DNA of 61,199 bases from JANNNX01 sp031398745 (GTDB taxonomy: Bacteria > Actinomycetota > Acidimicrobiia > Acidimicrobiales > CADCSY01): NCBI GenBank assembly GCA_031398745.1, contig JANNNX010000044.1:1-61199 (forward strand). The letters run 5' to 3'. This document shows positions 35,742 through 44,072 of this stretch, piece by piece. A program made the position numbers and the translations under genes. Under the pieces are notes generated by a model that was not told the DNA's origin, did no database searches, and saw only the letters and a list, made by a program, of their open reading frames with translations. Each line of letters opens with the position of its first letter. Position 1 is the first letter of the stretch.

Positions 35742-36172
35742 GCGCCGCCGATCCGCAGTCAGCCCTCGACCGGGCCGACTGCATCGATCTGGTGACCGCC
35801 TTCTGCGGGCATCTCGACCATCGCCGCTTCGACCAGCTGGCCGCGCTCTTCACCGAAGACGGCGTGTTCCGCATGGGCCCGTCGGAAGCGGTCGGACCGG
35901 CGGCCATCGCCGAGCAGTTCGGCGCCGCCGGGGAGTCCGTCGCCCAGAGCCGCCACGTGCCCACCAACCATGTGGTCGACGTCGACGGCGACCAGGCAAC
36001 GGTCGAGGTCGTGATGACCGTCTGGGACCTCCCGGGCGATGGGCCCCCGCAGCCGGCGCTCATGGCCGACGCCCACTTCGAGTTCCGCCGCCTCTCCACC
36101 GGCCGGCGATGGGCCATCGCACTGCACGACAACACCATCCTCTCGGCCCGACCGCGAGGCGCCGGGCACTGA
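35738..36172 (+). CDS. SnoaL-like (NTF2-fold) protein
   Basis: 144 residues from the GTG that overlaps the LLM stop. It has ALDRADCIDLVTAFCGHLDH, FDQLAALFTEDGVFRMGPSE, then HVPTNHVVDVDGDQATVEVV and ADAHFEFRRL, the curved sheet of SnoaL_4 proteins. Members act as small isomerases, dehydratases or hydroxylases on hydrophobic substrates. Coupling to the LLM gene suggests it handles the LLM product or substrate. Confidence 0.87.
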   Translation: MSAADPQSALDRADCIDLVTAFCGHLDHRRFDQLAALFTEDGVFRMGPSEAVGPAAIAEQFGAAGESVAQSRHVPTNHVVDVDGDQATVEVVMTVWDLPGDGPPQPALMADAHFEFRRLSTGRRWAIALHDNTILSARPRGAGH

Positions 36173-36190
36173 CGCGTCGAACGGGAGGGC

Positions 36191-36218
36191 TCAACCTCGG
36201 AGCCATAGATGCCGATAC
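36191..36218 (+). promoter_or_regulatory. FliA/WhiG (sigma-28)-type promoter for DUF3494 surface protein
   Basis: TCAAC, 15-bp spacer, GCCGATAC. The -10 is an exact consensus GCCGATA, and the spacing equals that of the element at 12371. The predicted leader is about 65 nt before the GTG at 36287. The two downstream proteins share a xAxTG wall-anchor signal, which strengthens both calls. Confidence 0.62.
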
Positions 36219-36286
36219 CAGACGGTGCTCCCGGTACGGGTCGCCGTTCCGGCGAACCCCTTTCACCGGTCGAGGAAGGGAACCCC

Positions 36287-37249
36287 GTGTCGTTCGTGGG
36301 GAGCAGCAAGGGCCTGGCAGTCGCTCTCGTGGTGGCCGTCTCGATGGCCGGCGGGGGTGTGGCCGACGCCGCCATCGTGCCCACGGTTGCCTTGGCGACC
36401 TCGGCCAACTACTCCGTGCTCGGCGGTTCGACGGTCACCAACACCGGCAACAGCGTGCTGAACGCCAGCCTCGGCCTGTGGCCGGGGACGTCGATCACCG
36501 GCTTCCCACCCGGGCTGGTCGTACCGCCTGGCACCACCGACACGACCAACGCCGCCGCCCAGCAAGCCCAGTCGGATCTGACCGCGGCCTACGTCGACGC
36601 CGCCGGCCGTCCGCTCGACGCCACTACCACCGCCGACCTGGCCAACCTGGTGCTCCAGGGCGGTGTGTACGCCGGGCCCGGGAAGTCGCCGCTGACGCTC
36701 AGCGGGCCGCTGGTGCTCGACGGGGCCGGGGACCCGACGTCGGTGTTCATCTTCCAGACCGACTCGACCCTGACCACCGGCTCCGCCAGCACGGTCTCGC
36801 TGATCAACGGCGCCCAGGCGTGCAACGTCTTCTGGCAGGTCGGCAGCTCGGCCACGCTGGGCACCGGGTCGTACTTCACCGGCAACATCCTGGCCCTGAC
36901 CTCGATCACGGTGACCTCGGGTGTCACTGTCCACGGTCGAGCGCTCGCCCGCAATGGGGCGGTGACCCTCGACAGCGACACCTTCCTGGGTGCGACCTGC
37001 GCGGCTGCGCTCCCGAGCACAACCACCTCGACGACCACCGCGGGACCAGACGAGGGTGATAGCACCACACCCCCCGACAGCTCGACCACGTCGACCACGT
37101 CGACCACGTCGACCACGTCGACCACCGACATCACCATGGCCAGGACCGGGAGCTCCATCGGCAGGACCTCCCTGGTGGCGGCGGCCGCCCTGGTGCTCGG
37201 CACCCTCTTGACCCGGGCCAGTCGCCGACGAGCCACCGCCACTCGTTGA
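36287..37249 (+). CDS. DUF3494 ice-binding-like surface protein with MARTG anchor
   Basis: 320 residues from a GTG with GAGGAAGGG upstream; it begins directly with a signal peptide (GLAVALVVAVSMAGGGVADA). Residues about 30-245 form the DUF3494 beta-helix (ice-binding/adhesin type): ATSANYSVLGGSTVTNTG, VLQGGVYAGPGKSPLTLSGP, SVFIFQTDSTLTTGSAS and NVFWQVGSSATLGTGSYFTG. A Ser/Thr linker with five STT units follows, then MARTG (284-288), a hydrophobic segment and RASRRR, a sortase-type signal of the xAxTG class. Could bind ice, or act as an adhesin in a non-polar organism. Confidence 0.87.
   Translation: MSFVGSSKGLAVALVVAVSMAGGGVADAAIVPTVALATSANYSVLGGSTVTNTGNSVLNASLGLWPGTSITGFPPGLVVPPGTTDTTNAAAQQAQSDLTAAYVDAAGRPLDATTTADLANLVLQGGVYAGPGKSPLTLSGPLVLDGAGDPTSVFIFQTDSTLTTGSASTVSLINGAQACNVFWQVGSSATLGTGSYFTGNILALTSITVTSGVTVHGRALARNGAVTLDSDTFLGATCAAALPSTTTSTTTAGPDEGDSTTPPDSSTTSTTSTTSTTSTTDITMARTGSSIGRTSLVAAAALVLGTLLTRASRRRATATR
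37082..37126 (+). repeat. 9-bp tandem repeat encoding STT
   Basis: Five copies of TCGACCACG (the last ends CACC) encode Ser-Thr-Thr units in the stalk of the DUF3494 protein. Such repeats vary in copy number easily and could change stalk length. Confidence 0.85.
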
Positions 37250-37264
37250 TGGCGATGGCACGGC

Positions 37265-37312
37265 CCTCGGATGCGGTGACCGGCTCGACCTGACCGGTCA
37301 CCGCATCCGAGG
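37265..37312. terminator. Perfect bidirectional terminator hairpin
   Basis: CCTCGGATGCGGTGACCGG and its exact reverse complement (19-bp arms) flank a 10-nt loop. It sits between the convergent DUF3494 and katG genes, only 6 bp from the katG stop. Confidence 0.85.
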
Positions 37313-37318
37313 CGTCGA

Positions 37319-39514
37319 TCAGGCCAGCTCGAACCGGTCGAGGTTCATGACCTTGTCCCATGCGGCCACGAAGTCCCGCACGAACTTCGCCTCCGAGTCG
37401 TCGCAGGCGTACACCTCGGCGATCGCCCGGAGCTGGGAGTGCGAGCCGAAGACCAGGTCGGCGGCAGTGGCGGTCCACTTGACCGCCCCCGTCCCCCGAT
37501 CGAGACCCTCGTAGACGTTCTCGGTCGAGGCCGACGTCTTCCATTCCGTGCCCATGTCGAGCAGGTTCACGAAGAAGTCGGTGCTGAGCGTCTCGGGACG
37601 ATCGGTGAGGACACCGACCTTGGTCTGGCTGACGGTGGCCCCCAGGGCCCGCAGGCCCCCGACCAGGACCGTCATCTCCGGAGCGGTCAGGGTCAGGAAG
37701 TAGGCCCGCTCGAGCAGGCCGTGCTCGGTCGGCAGCTTCTCGCCCACCCGGACGTAGTTGCGGAACCCGTCGACGGTGGGCTCGAGCACCGCGAAGGACT
37801 CGACGTCGGTCTGGTCCTGGGAGGCGTCGGTACGCCCCGGCGTGAACGGCACGGTCACCTCGTGCCCGGCGTTGCGGGCCGCGTGCTCGACCGCCGCGCA
37901 CCCACCCAGGACGATCAGGTCGGCCAGCGAGACCGCCTTGCCGCCCGTCTGCGACGCCGCGAAGTCCCGCTGGATCCCTTCGAGGGTGGCGAGCACCCTG
38001 GCCAGCTCGGTCGGCTGGTTGACCTCCCAGTCCTTCTGGGGCGCGAGGCGGATGCGGGCCCCGTTGGCCCCGCCCCGCTTGTCGGTAGCCCGGAAGGTGG
38101 CGGCCGAGGCCCAGGCGGTGAGGACCAGCTGCGAGACCGACAGACCCGAGCCGAGGATCGTGGCCTTGAGGGCGGCGATGTCGCCGGCGCCGATCAGCTC
38201 GTGGTCGACCGGCGGGACCGGGTCCTGCCAGATCTGGGGCTCGGGGACCAGCGGGCCGAGCAGGCGCGAGACGGGGCCCATGTCGCGGTGGGTCAGCTTG
38301 TACCAGGCCTTGGCGAAGGCCTCGGCCAGCTGGTCGGGGTTCTCGTGGAACCGCTTGGCGATGGGGGCGTAGATCGGATCGGCCGTCAGCGCCAGGTCGG
38401 TGGTCAGCATCATCGGCGCGTGGCGCTTCGACGGATCGTGGGCATCGGGCACCGTGTCCTGGGCAGCCGGGTCCTTGGGGGTCCACTGCTGCGCCCCGGC
38501 CGGGCTCGTCGTCAGCTCCCAGTCGTAGGCCAGGAGGTTGTCGAGGAAGCCGTTGTCCCACTGGGTCGGGTTGTTGGTCCAGGCCCCTTCCAGACCGCTG
38601 GTCAGGGTGTCGACACCGCTGCCCTGGCCGTAGGAGTTCTTCCAGCCCAGGCCCTGCTCCTCGAGGGGGGCGGCCTCCGGTTCGGGACCGGCGTACTCGC
38701 CGGGCGCGGCGCCGTGGGCCTTGCCGAAGCTGTGGCCGCCGACGATCAGCGCCACCGTCTCCTCGTCGTTCATGGCCATGCGGGCGAAGGTCTCGCGGAT
38801 GTCCCGAGCCGAGGCCAGCGGATCGGGGTTGCCGTTGGGGCCCTCGGGGTTCACGTAGATGAGGCCCATTTGCACCGCGCCCAAGGGTCCGGCCAGCTCC
38901 CGGTCACCGCTGTAGCGCTCGTCGCCCAGCCAGGTGTCCTCCGAGCCCCAGAACATCTCCTCGGGCTCCCAGATGTCCTCCCGGCCGCCGCCGAAGCCGA
39001 ACGTCTCGAACCCCATCGACTCCAACGCACAGTTGCCGGCGAGGATCATGAGGTCGGCCCAGGAGAGCTTGCGGCCGTACTTCTGCTTGACCGGCCAGAG
39101 GATCCGGCGGGCCTTGTCGAGGTTGGCGTTGTCGGGCCAGCTGTTGAGCGGGGCGAAGCGCTGGGAGCCGCTGCCGCCCCCGCCTCGGCCGTCGGCAATG
39201 CGGTAGGTGCCGGCGCTGTGCCACGCCATGCGGATGAAGAGCGGCCCGTAGTGGCCGTAGTCGGCCGGCCACCACTCCTGCGACGTCGTCATCACCTCGA
39301 CGATGTCCCGCTTCACCGCCTCGAGGTCGAGGGTGTTGAACTCAGCGGCGTAGTCGTAGCCCTCGCCCATCGGGTCGGACAACGGCGAGTGCTGATGGAG
39401 CACCTGCAGGTCGAGCTGGTTGGGCCACCAGTCCTGGTTCGTCCGGGGCCGATTGGGCGCGAGGGTGGGCGCCGGAATCGCTGGGCTCTCGCTGTCGCTG
39501 CCTTGGTCAGACAC
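37319..39514 (-). CDS. katG: Catalase-peroxidase
   Basis: 731 residues from a GTG with GGAG upstream. A haem enzyme that destroys hydrogen peroxide and peroxynitrite. Distal residues R95, W98 and H99 lie in FIRMAWHSAGTYR; the Trp-Tyr-Met adduct would be W98-Y220-M246 (LIYVNPEGPNG, ETFARMAMND), with the same spacing as in mycobacterial KatG; the proximal His is H261 in VGGHSFGKAHG. The second, haem-less domain is complete. Located 47 bp downstream of furA, the classical actinobacterial arrangement. Confidence 0.96.
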   Translation of the reverse strand: MSDQGSDSESPAIPAPTLAPNRPRTNQDWWPNQLDLQVLHQHSPLSDPMGEGYDYAAEFNTLDLEAVKRDIVEVMTTSQEWWPADYGHYGPLFIRMAWHSAGTYRIADGRGGGGSGSQRFAPLNSWPDNANLDKARRILWPVKQKYGRKLSWADLMILAGNCALESMGFETFGFGGGREDIWEPEEMFWGSEDTWLGDERYSGDRELAGPLGAVQMGLIYVNPEGPNGNPDPLASARDIRETFARMAMNDEETVALIVGGHSFGKAHGAAPGEYAGPEPEAAPLEEQGLGWKNSYGQGSGVDTLTSGLEGAWTNNPTQWDNGFLDNLLAYDWELTTSPAGAQQWTPKDPAAQDTVPDAHDPSKRHAPMMLTTDLALTADPIYAPIAKRFHENPDQLAEAFAKAWYKLTHRDMGPVSRLLGPLVPEPQIWQDPVPPVDHELIGAGDIAALKATILGSGLSVSQLVLTAWASAATFRATDKRGGANGARIRLAPQKDWEVNQPTELARVLATLEGIQRDFAASQTGGKAVSLADLIVLGGCAAVEHAARNAGHEVTVPFTPGRTDASQDQTDVESFAVLEPTVDGFRNYVRVGEKLPTEHGLLERAYFLTLTAPEMTVLVGGLRALGATVSQTKVGVLTDRPETLSTDFFVNLLDMGTEWKTSASTENVYEGLDRGTGAVKWTATAADLVFGSHSQLRAIAEVYACDDSEAKFVRDFVAAWDKVMNLDRFELA

Positions 39515-39561
39515 GTCGGTCGTTCTCCTGTCTCGCTGTTCTGGGGGGTGGCTTGCGGTGT

Positions 39562-40002
39562 TCAGTTGCTGGCCGTGGCCGGAGCCGCGGCTGCGCACTC
39601 GGGGCATCGGCCCCAGTAGGTGACCTCGGCCTCGTCGATCTCGTAACCGGCGTCGTCGAGAGCAGTCAGGCAGGGCGCCTCTCCCGCCGCGCAGTCGACG
39701 TCGGCGAGCCGGCCGCACTCCCGGCACACCAGGTGGTGGTGGTTGTCGCCGACGCGGTGCTCGTAACGCGCCGCGGAGCCGGCCGGCTGGATCCGTCGGA
39801 AGACGCCCTTGTCGGTGAGGGCACCGAGGGCGTCGTACACCGCTTGGCGCGAGATGGCCCCGATCTCGCACCGAGCGGCCGTGTAGACCTCCTCGGCCGT
39901 GCCGTGCGGCACGTCGGACACCGCCCGGAAAACGGCTAGCCGTTGGGCGGTGACGTGCAACCCATGCCGCCGGAGGAGCGCATCGGGTGTCTCCAGCAGC
40001 AC
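39562..40002 (-). CDS. furA: Fur-family peroxide/metal regulator (FurA/PerR-like)
   Basis: 146 residues. The winged helix HGLHVTAQRLAVFRAVSD and IGAISRQAVYDALGALTDKG is followed by HRVGDNHHHLVCRECGRLAD. Two CxxC pairs (C93/C96, C133/C136) form a structural Zn site, and the HHH stretch at 88-90 belongs to the regulatory metal site. Position directly before katG fits a peroxide-sensing FurA that represses itself and katG. Confidence 0.93.
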   Translation of the reverse strand: MLLETPDALLRRHGLHVTAQRLAVFRAVSDVPHGTAEEVYTAARCEIGAISRQAVYDALGALTDKGVFRRIQPAGSAARYEHRVGDNHHHLVCRECGRLADVDCAAGEAPCLTALDDAGYEIDEAEVTYWGRCPECAAAAPATASN

Positions 40003-40074
40003 CGCGGGAACCTATCCGCGAAGAGTAGAACGAGTCCAGAAGTCGGGGACGCGGGAGCGGCGAGCGCGGTGGGA

Positions 40075-40737
40075 TCAGCGCGTGCGACGACCGACCGGGC
40101 GGGCCGGCACCGGGACCGCGAATCCGCCCAGGAGGCTGTCGATCACCCGCTCCGTGAGGTCATCGGCGTCGAGCGCGAGGCCCGGGCGCTGGAAGCGGCG
40201 GAGGTCGTAGAACACCGCAGTGGCGAACACCAGGTCGATCGCCACCTCGACATCGAGGTCGGCCCGGATCTGCCCGGCCTCGATCCCCGCGGCCAGCAGG
40301 GCCCGCAGGTCGGCCCGTCGGGGCTCGATGTAGCGGGCCTCGAAGGCCTGGGCCACCTCCTCGTCGAGCTGGGTGGTGAGGTGGGAGGTGACCGGCTCGA
40401 GCTGGTCGTCGTGCTCGAGCAGGCGGCGGAGCACCAGGAGCAGCTGAGCCCGGATGCTCCCCTCGGGAAGACCAGGGTCGGCACCGCTCAGACGGGGGGG
40501 CTCGGCGCTCAGGACGTCGGCCAGGAGCGCCTCCTTCGACGGCCACCGCCGGTAGATGGCCGGCTTGGACACCCCGGCCCGGGCCGCCACGTCGTCGATT
40601 CCCACCCGGTGGCGGCCCCGCTCGGCGACCAGGGCGCTGGCCGCCCCGAGCACCCGCAGGGTGATCGATCCGTCCCGGGGCCGGCCCCGGCCTGCCGTCC
40701 CCCGCGCCCAGGGCATGGTCGGCGTCGTCTCGGCCAT
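40075..40737 (-). CDS. TetR/AcrR-family transcriptional regulator
   Basis: 220 residues. N-terminal RGRPRDGSITLRVLGAASAL, then VGIDDVAARAGVSKPAIYRR and WPSKEALLADVL is a TetR DNA-binding domain; the C-terminal half matches the TetR_C_16-like pattern (LLLVLRRLLEHDDQLEPVT). Encoded 96 bp downstream of the LLM gene on the same strand; probably its regulator. Confidence 0.9.
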   Translation of the reverse strand: MAETTPTMPWARGTAGRGRPRDGSITLRVLGAASALVAERGRHRVGIDDVAARAGVSKPAIYRRWPSKEALLADVLSAEPPRLSGADPGLPEGSIRAQLLLVLRRLLEHDDQLEPVTSHLTTQLDEEVAQAFEARYIEPRRADLRALLAAGIEAGQIRADLDVEVAIDLVFATAVFYDLRRFQRPGLALDADDLTERVIDSLLGGFAVPVPARPVGRRTR

Positions 40738-40833
40738 CGTGCGCCTCCCGCTCCCGGGCCCGGGGACGAGCCTCGGCCCTCCATTCTGCCCGGCACGGCC
40801 TCGCGGCGGGGCGGGGCGGGGCGGGGCCGGACC

Positions 40834-41994
40834 TCAGGCCGGGGTCGGGTCTCCGGTGGTCGGCTCGGGGAAGCGCGGCATGACCTCCTCGGCGAAGAGC
40901 TTGAGGCCGCGCATGATGGTCTCGTGGTCGGCCTCGCCCCAGGCGAAGCCGATGTTGAGGTTGCGGACGCCGCCATCGACGTGCTCCTGGACGAGGGCGG
41001 CCACGCTGTCGGGGTCGCCCCACATGCCCATGCGACCCGGTCGCACGCTCGGGCCACCCGCCGGAGGGCCACCCGCCGGAGGGCCACCTGCCGGAGGGCC
41101 ACCCGCCGAGTCCCGCGGCGGCCCGGCACCCGGTCCCGAGGGGCGGAAGAACTGCCCGACGTCCTCCCCCGGGTACAGGCGGGGCATGAGCTCACCCTGG
41201 CGGGCAGCCCAGGTGGCGAGGTTGGAGAAGGGCCCCTCGACGTTGCGCATGGCCTCTTCGGTCGTCTCGGCCACGTGGGCCGCGGTCGGGGTCGTGCACC
41301 ACTCCATGGCCAGATCGATCCGCTCCTGGGAGTGGCCGGCGGCCTCGAGCAGCTGGCGATACTCGGTCAGGCGGGCCTGGATCGAGGCGGCATCGGGTCC
41401 GCTGACGAACAGGGAGTAGCCCCGGGCTGCGTACAGGGGCATCTTCTCCGGGCTGAACCCCACCCGCATCACGTGGGGATGGGGTGCTCGATACGACGCC
41501 GGCATGATCCGCTCGAGCAGGCGGCCCTGGTAGAGCTCGGTCTTGATCTCCAGCGGCTCGCCGTCGTCCTCCTTGGCCCACAGCTCGTGGACGGCGTCCA
41601 TCTGCTCGTCGGTCACCTCGTGGGCCCGATCGATGTGCAGGCCGTAGCCGGCGAACTCGCTGGGGATGCCGCCGGCACCGACGCCCAGGATGTACCGGCC
41701 GCCCATGAGTTGGTCGAGGAGGTTCGCCTCCTCGGCGATACGGGCCGGGTGGTAGAGCGCCGGGATCACCACCGCCGAGGACAGGTAGGCCTGGGTGAAC
41801 TGGCTGCCGAGCCAGGCGCCGAACACCAGCGGCGACGAGAAGGTGTTGTACCCGGTGAAGTGGTGCTCGGAGAGGAGCACGCAGGCGAAGCCCGCCTCGT
41901 CGGCGTAGAGCGCCTGCTCGATCGTCTCGTGCAGGACCCGCCGGTCGTTCGCCGCCCGCAGCGAGGTGGGATTGAGGAACATGGAGAACTTCAT
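40834..41994 (-). CDS. LLM-class flavin-dependent oxidoreductase with Ala-Gly-Gly-Pro-Pro insertion
   Basis: 386 residues from the ATG at 41994 (MKFSMFLNPTSL); an ATG 24 codons upstream gives an unlikely leader. Typical LLM boxes are LLSEHHFTGYNTFSSPLVFG, ALYHPARIAEEANLLDQL, LGVGAGGIPSEFAGYGLH and MWGDPDSVAALVQEHVDGGV. Before the GDPD strand comes a tandem AGGPP run, at the same site as the Gly/Pro insertions in the left-end paralogues. Followed by a TetR gene. Substrate unknown. Confidence 0.92.
   Translation of the reverse strand: MKFSMFLNPTSLRAANDRRVLHETIEQALYADEAGFACVLLSEHHFTGYNTFSSPLVFGAWLGSQFTQAYLSSAVVIPALYHPARIAEEANLLDQLMGGRYILGVGAGGIPSEFAGYGLHIDRAHEVTDEQMDAVHELWAKEDDGEPLEIKTELYQGRLLERIMPASYRAPHPHVMRVGFSPEKMPLYAARGYSLFVSGPDAASIQARLTEYRQLLEAAGHSQERIDLAMEWCTTPTAAHVAETTEEAMRNVEGPFSNLATWAARQGELMPRLYPGEDVGQFFRPSGPGAGPPRDSAGGPPAGGPPAGGPPAGGPSVRPGRMGMWGDPDSVAALVQEHVDGGVRNLNIGFAWGEADHETIMRGLKLFAEEVMPRFPEPTTGDPTPA
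41051..41110 (-). repeat. 15-bp tandem repeat encoding AGGPP units in LLM gene
   Basis: Four copies of GGGCCACCCGCCGGA (third and fourth with single changes) with no spacers. In frame with the gene, so it lengthens the protein loop without breaking it. Confidence 0.88.
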
Positions 41995-42061
41995 GGCGAT
42001 CGCGCCCCCAGGCCGTCCGATGAGGTCAGTTCGGCGACCGTACGCGCCCCCGGCACATTCC

Positions 42062-42074
42062 GACAACTACTGTC
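42062..42074. promoter_or_regulatory. Candidate operator upstream of LLM gene
   Basis: GACA, 5-bp spacer, TGTC, 68 bp upstream of the LLM start at 41994. Outer bases TTCCG and CGGAA add a wider inverted repeat around it. Possible site for the TetR encoded downstream. Confidence 0.4.
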
Positions 42075-42099
42075 ACGGAAGGTCCCTCTTTCGGAACGA

Positions 42100-43071
42100 T
42101 CAGGCGGCGGTGGCGGAGACCTCGACCCGGTCACGCCCCCCGGTCTTGCTCCGGTAGAGCGCCACGTCGGCTGCCTGGAGCAGCGCGTGGCGCGGGGTGA
42201 CATCGCTGGCGCTGACCCCGATGCTGAGGGTGCAGGGCATGCCCAAGGCTCGGGTGGCACGCCGAAAGCCGTCAGCCACGCGCCGGGCGACCACCTCGGC
42301 CCCGGCCGCCGCCCCGTCGGCGAGCAGGAGTGCGAACTCGTCACCTCCCAATCGCGCCGCCACGTCCTCCACCCGGGCGGTCCCCCGCAGCACGCGGGCC
42401 AGGGCGCACAGGACTGCGTCGCCCCCCTTGTGGCCGAAGGTGTCGTTCACCGCCTTGAACCGGTCGACATCGAGGGCCAAAACCGCCACCGGCGACCCGC
42501 GGCGGGCGGCGCGGGCCAGCTCCTTTTCGAGGCTGGCCTGGAAGGCCCGGCGGTTGGCCAGCTCGGTGAGCGGGTCGGTCAGCGCGAGCGCCTCGGCTCG
42601 ATCGGCCCGCGCTCGTTGGGCCTGGCCTTCCACCGCGACGATCAGCTGTGCGCCGAGGGCCTCGGCCACCAGCCGCACGATCGCCATCACCTCGGCATCG
42701 ACCTCGACCGTCCCGCGACTCGCACCGCAGACGGTGCCCACGATCTCCTCGCCGTCCACGATCGGCACCGACACGAAGGTCCGCAGGCCGATCTCGGCCC
42801 CGAGGCTGCCCGGGAAGTCGGCGGGGACGTCGCGGGACAGCTCCTGACCCTCGAGGAAGACCCGTCGGCACAGCGAGTCAGACCAGTCCCACACCGATCC
42901 CTCGGGTACCTCCAGCTCCGCGGTGGTGTTGAGGGCCAGGACGATCCGCTGGGCCTGGGCCAGCCAGTCGATGTGCGTGACGTAGGTCGTCTCGAGTCCG
43001 GTGAGGCGGTGGATGATCTCGAGCAGGGGTCGGGCCAGGCGTTCGAATCCGACGGCTCCGGTGTCGACCAC
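42100..43071 (-). CDS. GAF-GGDEF diguanylate cyclase
   Basis: 323 residues. An N-terminal GAF-like sensor (about 10-155; FVSVPIVDGEEIVGTVCGAS) precedes a GGDEF domain: ALTDPLTELANRRAFQASLE, LALDVDRFKAVNDTFGHKGG and the active site ARLGGDEFALLLADG. The inhibitory I-site RxxD (RVED) stands five residues before GGDEF, as in product-regulated cyclases. It makes c-di-GMP in response to an unknown cytoplasmic signal. No membrane segment. Confidence 0.93.
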   Translation of the reverse strand: MVDTGAVGFERLARPLLEIIHRLTGLETTYVTHIDWLAQAQRIVLALNTTAELEVPEGSVWDWSDSLCRRVFLEGQELSRDVPADFPGSLGAEIGLRTFVSVPIVDGEEIVGTVCGASRGTVEVDAEVMAIVRLVAEALGAQLIVAVEGQAQRARADRAEALALTDPLTELANRRAFQASLEKELARAARRGSPVAVLALDVDRFKAVNDTFGHKGGDAVLCALARVLRGTARVEDVAARLGGDEFALLLADGAAAGAEVVARRVADGFRRATRALGMPCTLSIGVSASDVTPRHALLQAADVALYRSKTGGRDRVEVSATAA

Positions 43072-43121
43072 CCCTCCTCATCGACGGAATCGGCGGTTGG
43101 CTGAACACCCACGTGCGCGGG

Positions 43122-44072
43122 TCAGGTGCCCGCCGGCGGCTGCCGCCCCCAGGGCAGGGCCGGGGCGGGGATACGGGGCAGCCCCGAGGGCACCGCGCCG
43201 AAGCGCTCGCTTTCGGCCTCCCAGGCGGCACGGGCGTCGGCGACCTCGTCGCGGCTGCGAGCCACGAAGTTCCACCACATGACCACCGGCTCGGGGAAGG
43301 GGACGCCACCGATCAGGAGCAGCCGAGCGGCGTCGCCGGCCGCCACCGTGAGCTCGTCGCGCCCGGTGCCCAGGTAGGCCAACCGCCCGGGGACGACCGG
43401 GCGGCCCTCGACCTCGATCGCGCCCTCGAGCACCACCACGGCGTGCTCGTACTCGACCCGCAGCGGGACCACCACCGCTCCCCGGCCCACGACCAGGTCG
43501 ACGCCGAGGTGGTCGGTGTCCCGGCGAGCGGTCGACGATGCCCCCGCCAGCGCGCCGACCAGCACGGTGGCCTCGCCGTCACCGAGGTCCAGCCGGGGCA
43601 GCTCGGCGTGGTGCTCGAAGCTGGGCGCCCCGTGCCGGGTCGCCTCGGGCTGGGCCACCCAGAGCTGCACACCGTGCAGGTCTCCCCGATACCGCTGTGT
43701 CGACTCCTCGGAGTGGGCGATGCCCTGCCCGGCGGTCATGAGGTTGAGCTGCCCGGGCCGGATCACCTGCTCGGTGCCGAGGCTGTCCCGATGGACAGCC
43801 TCGCCCGACACCAGCCAGGTCACCGTCTGCAGTCCGACGTGGGGGTGCGGCGCGACATCGACGCCGCCGTCCTCGGTGACCGGCACCGGGCCCATGTGGT
43901 CGACGAAGCACCACGCCCCGACGGTTCGCCGGGTGCGGCGGGGCAGGGCCCGACGCACCCGCAGGCCCGCCACCTCGGCCTCCCGGCTGTCGGTGATCTC
44001 GACCACCGGGCTCCCACCGACGGCCGAGACGGCCGTCGGCTCGACGTCGGATCGGGTGACCGGCCCGCTCAT
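43122..44072 (-). CDS. Pirin-family protein
   Basis: 316 residues, bicupin. The conserved metal-binding box is GAWCFVDHMGP, then VAPHPHVGLQTVTWLVSGEA (His ligands) and LNLMTAGQGIAHSEES. Bacterial pirins often have quercetinase-like activity or modulate enzymes. Its start codon overlaps the ogt stop (ATGA), making it the third gene of the sigma-ogt-pirin operon. Confidence 0.92.
   Translation of the reverse strand: MSGPVTRSDVEPTAVSAVGGSPVVEITDSREAEVAGLRVRRALPRRTRRTVGAWCFVDHMGPVPVTEDGGVDVAPHPHVGLQTVTWLVSGEAVHRDSLGTEQVIRPGQLNLMTAGQGIAHSEESTQRYRGDLHGVQLWVAQPEATRHGAPSFEHHAELPRLDLGDGEATVLVGALAGASSTARRDTDHLGVDLVVGRGAVVVPLRVEYEHAVVVLEGAIEVEGRPVVPGRLAYLGTGRDELTVAAGDAARLLLIGGVPFPEPVVMWWNFVARSRDEVADARAAWEAESERFGAVPSGLPRIPAPALPWGRQPPAGT

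Noticed and set aside
36173..36286. Leader of the DUF3494 gene as a c-di-GMP or c-di-AMP riboswitch
   Set aside because: I could not find the conserved core sequences of either class. The leader is explained more simply by the FliA/WhiG-type promoter.
40026..40041. TAGAACGAGTCCAGAA upstream of furA as a FurA box
   Set aside because: Only the TCCAGAA part resembles the mycobacterial FurA site as I remember it, and the sequence is not palindromic. Too weak to list.
41051..41110. Regular GGGCCACCCGCCGGA repeats as a possible CRISPR array
   Set aside because: The units are directly adjacent with no spacers and lie in frame inside an LLM gene, coding for AGGPP.
43030..43060. GTTCGAATCC as the T-loop of a tRNA gene
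   Set aside because: It lies in the GAF-GGDEF coding sequence and no acceptor, D or anticodon arms can be folded around it.
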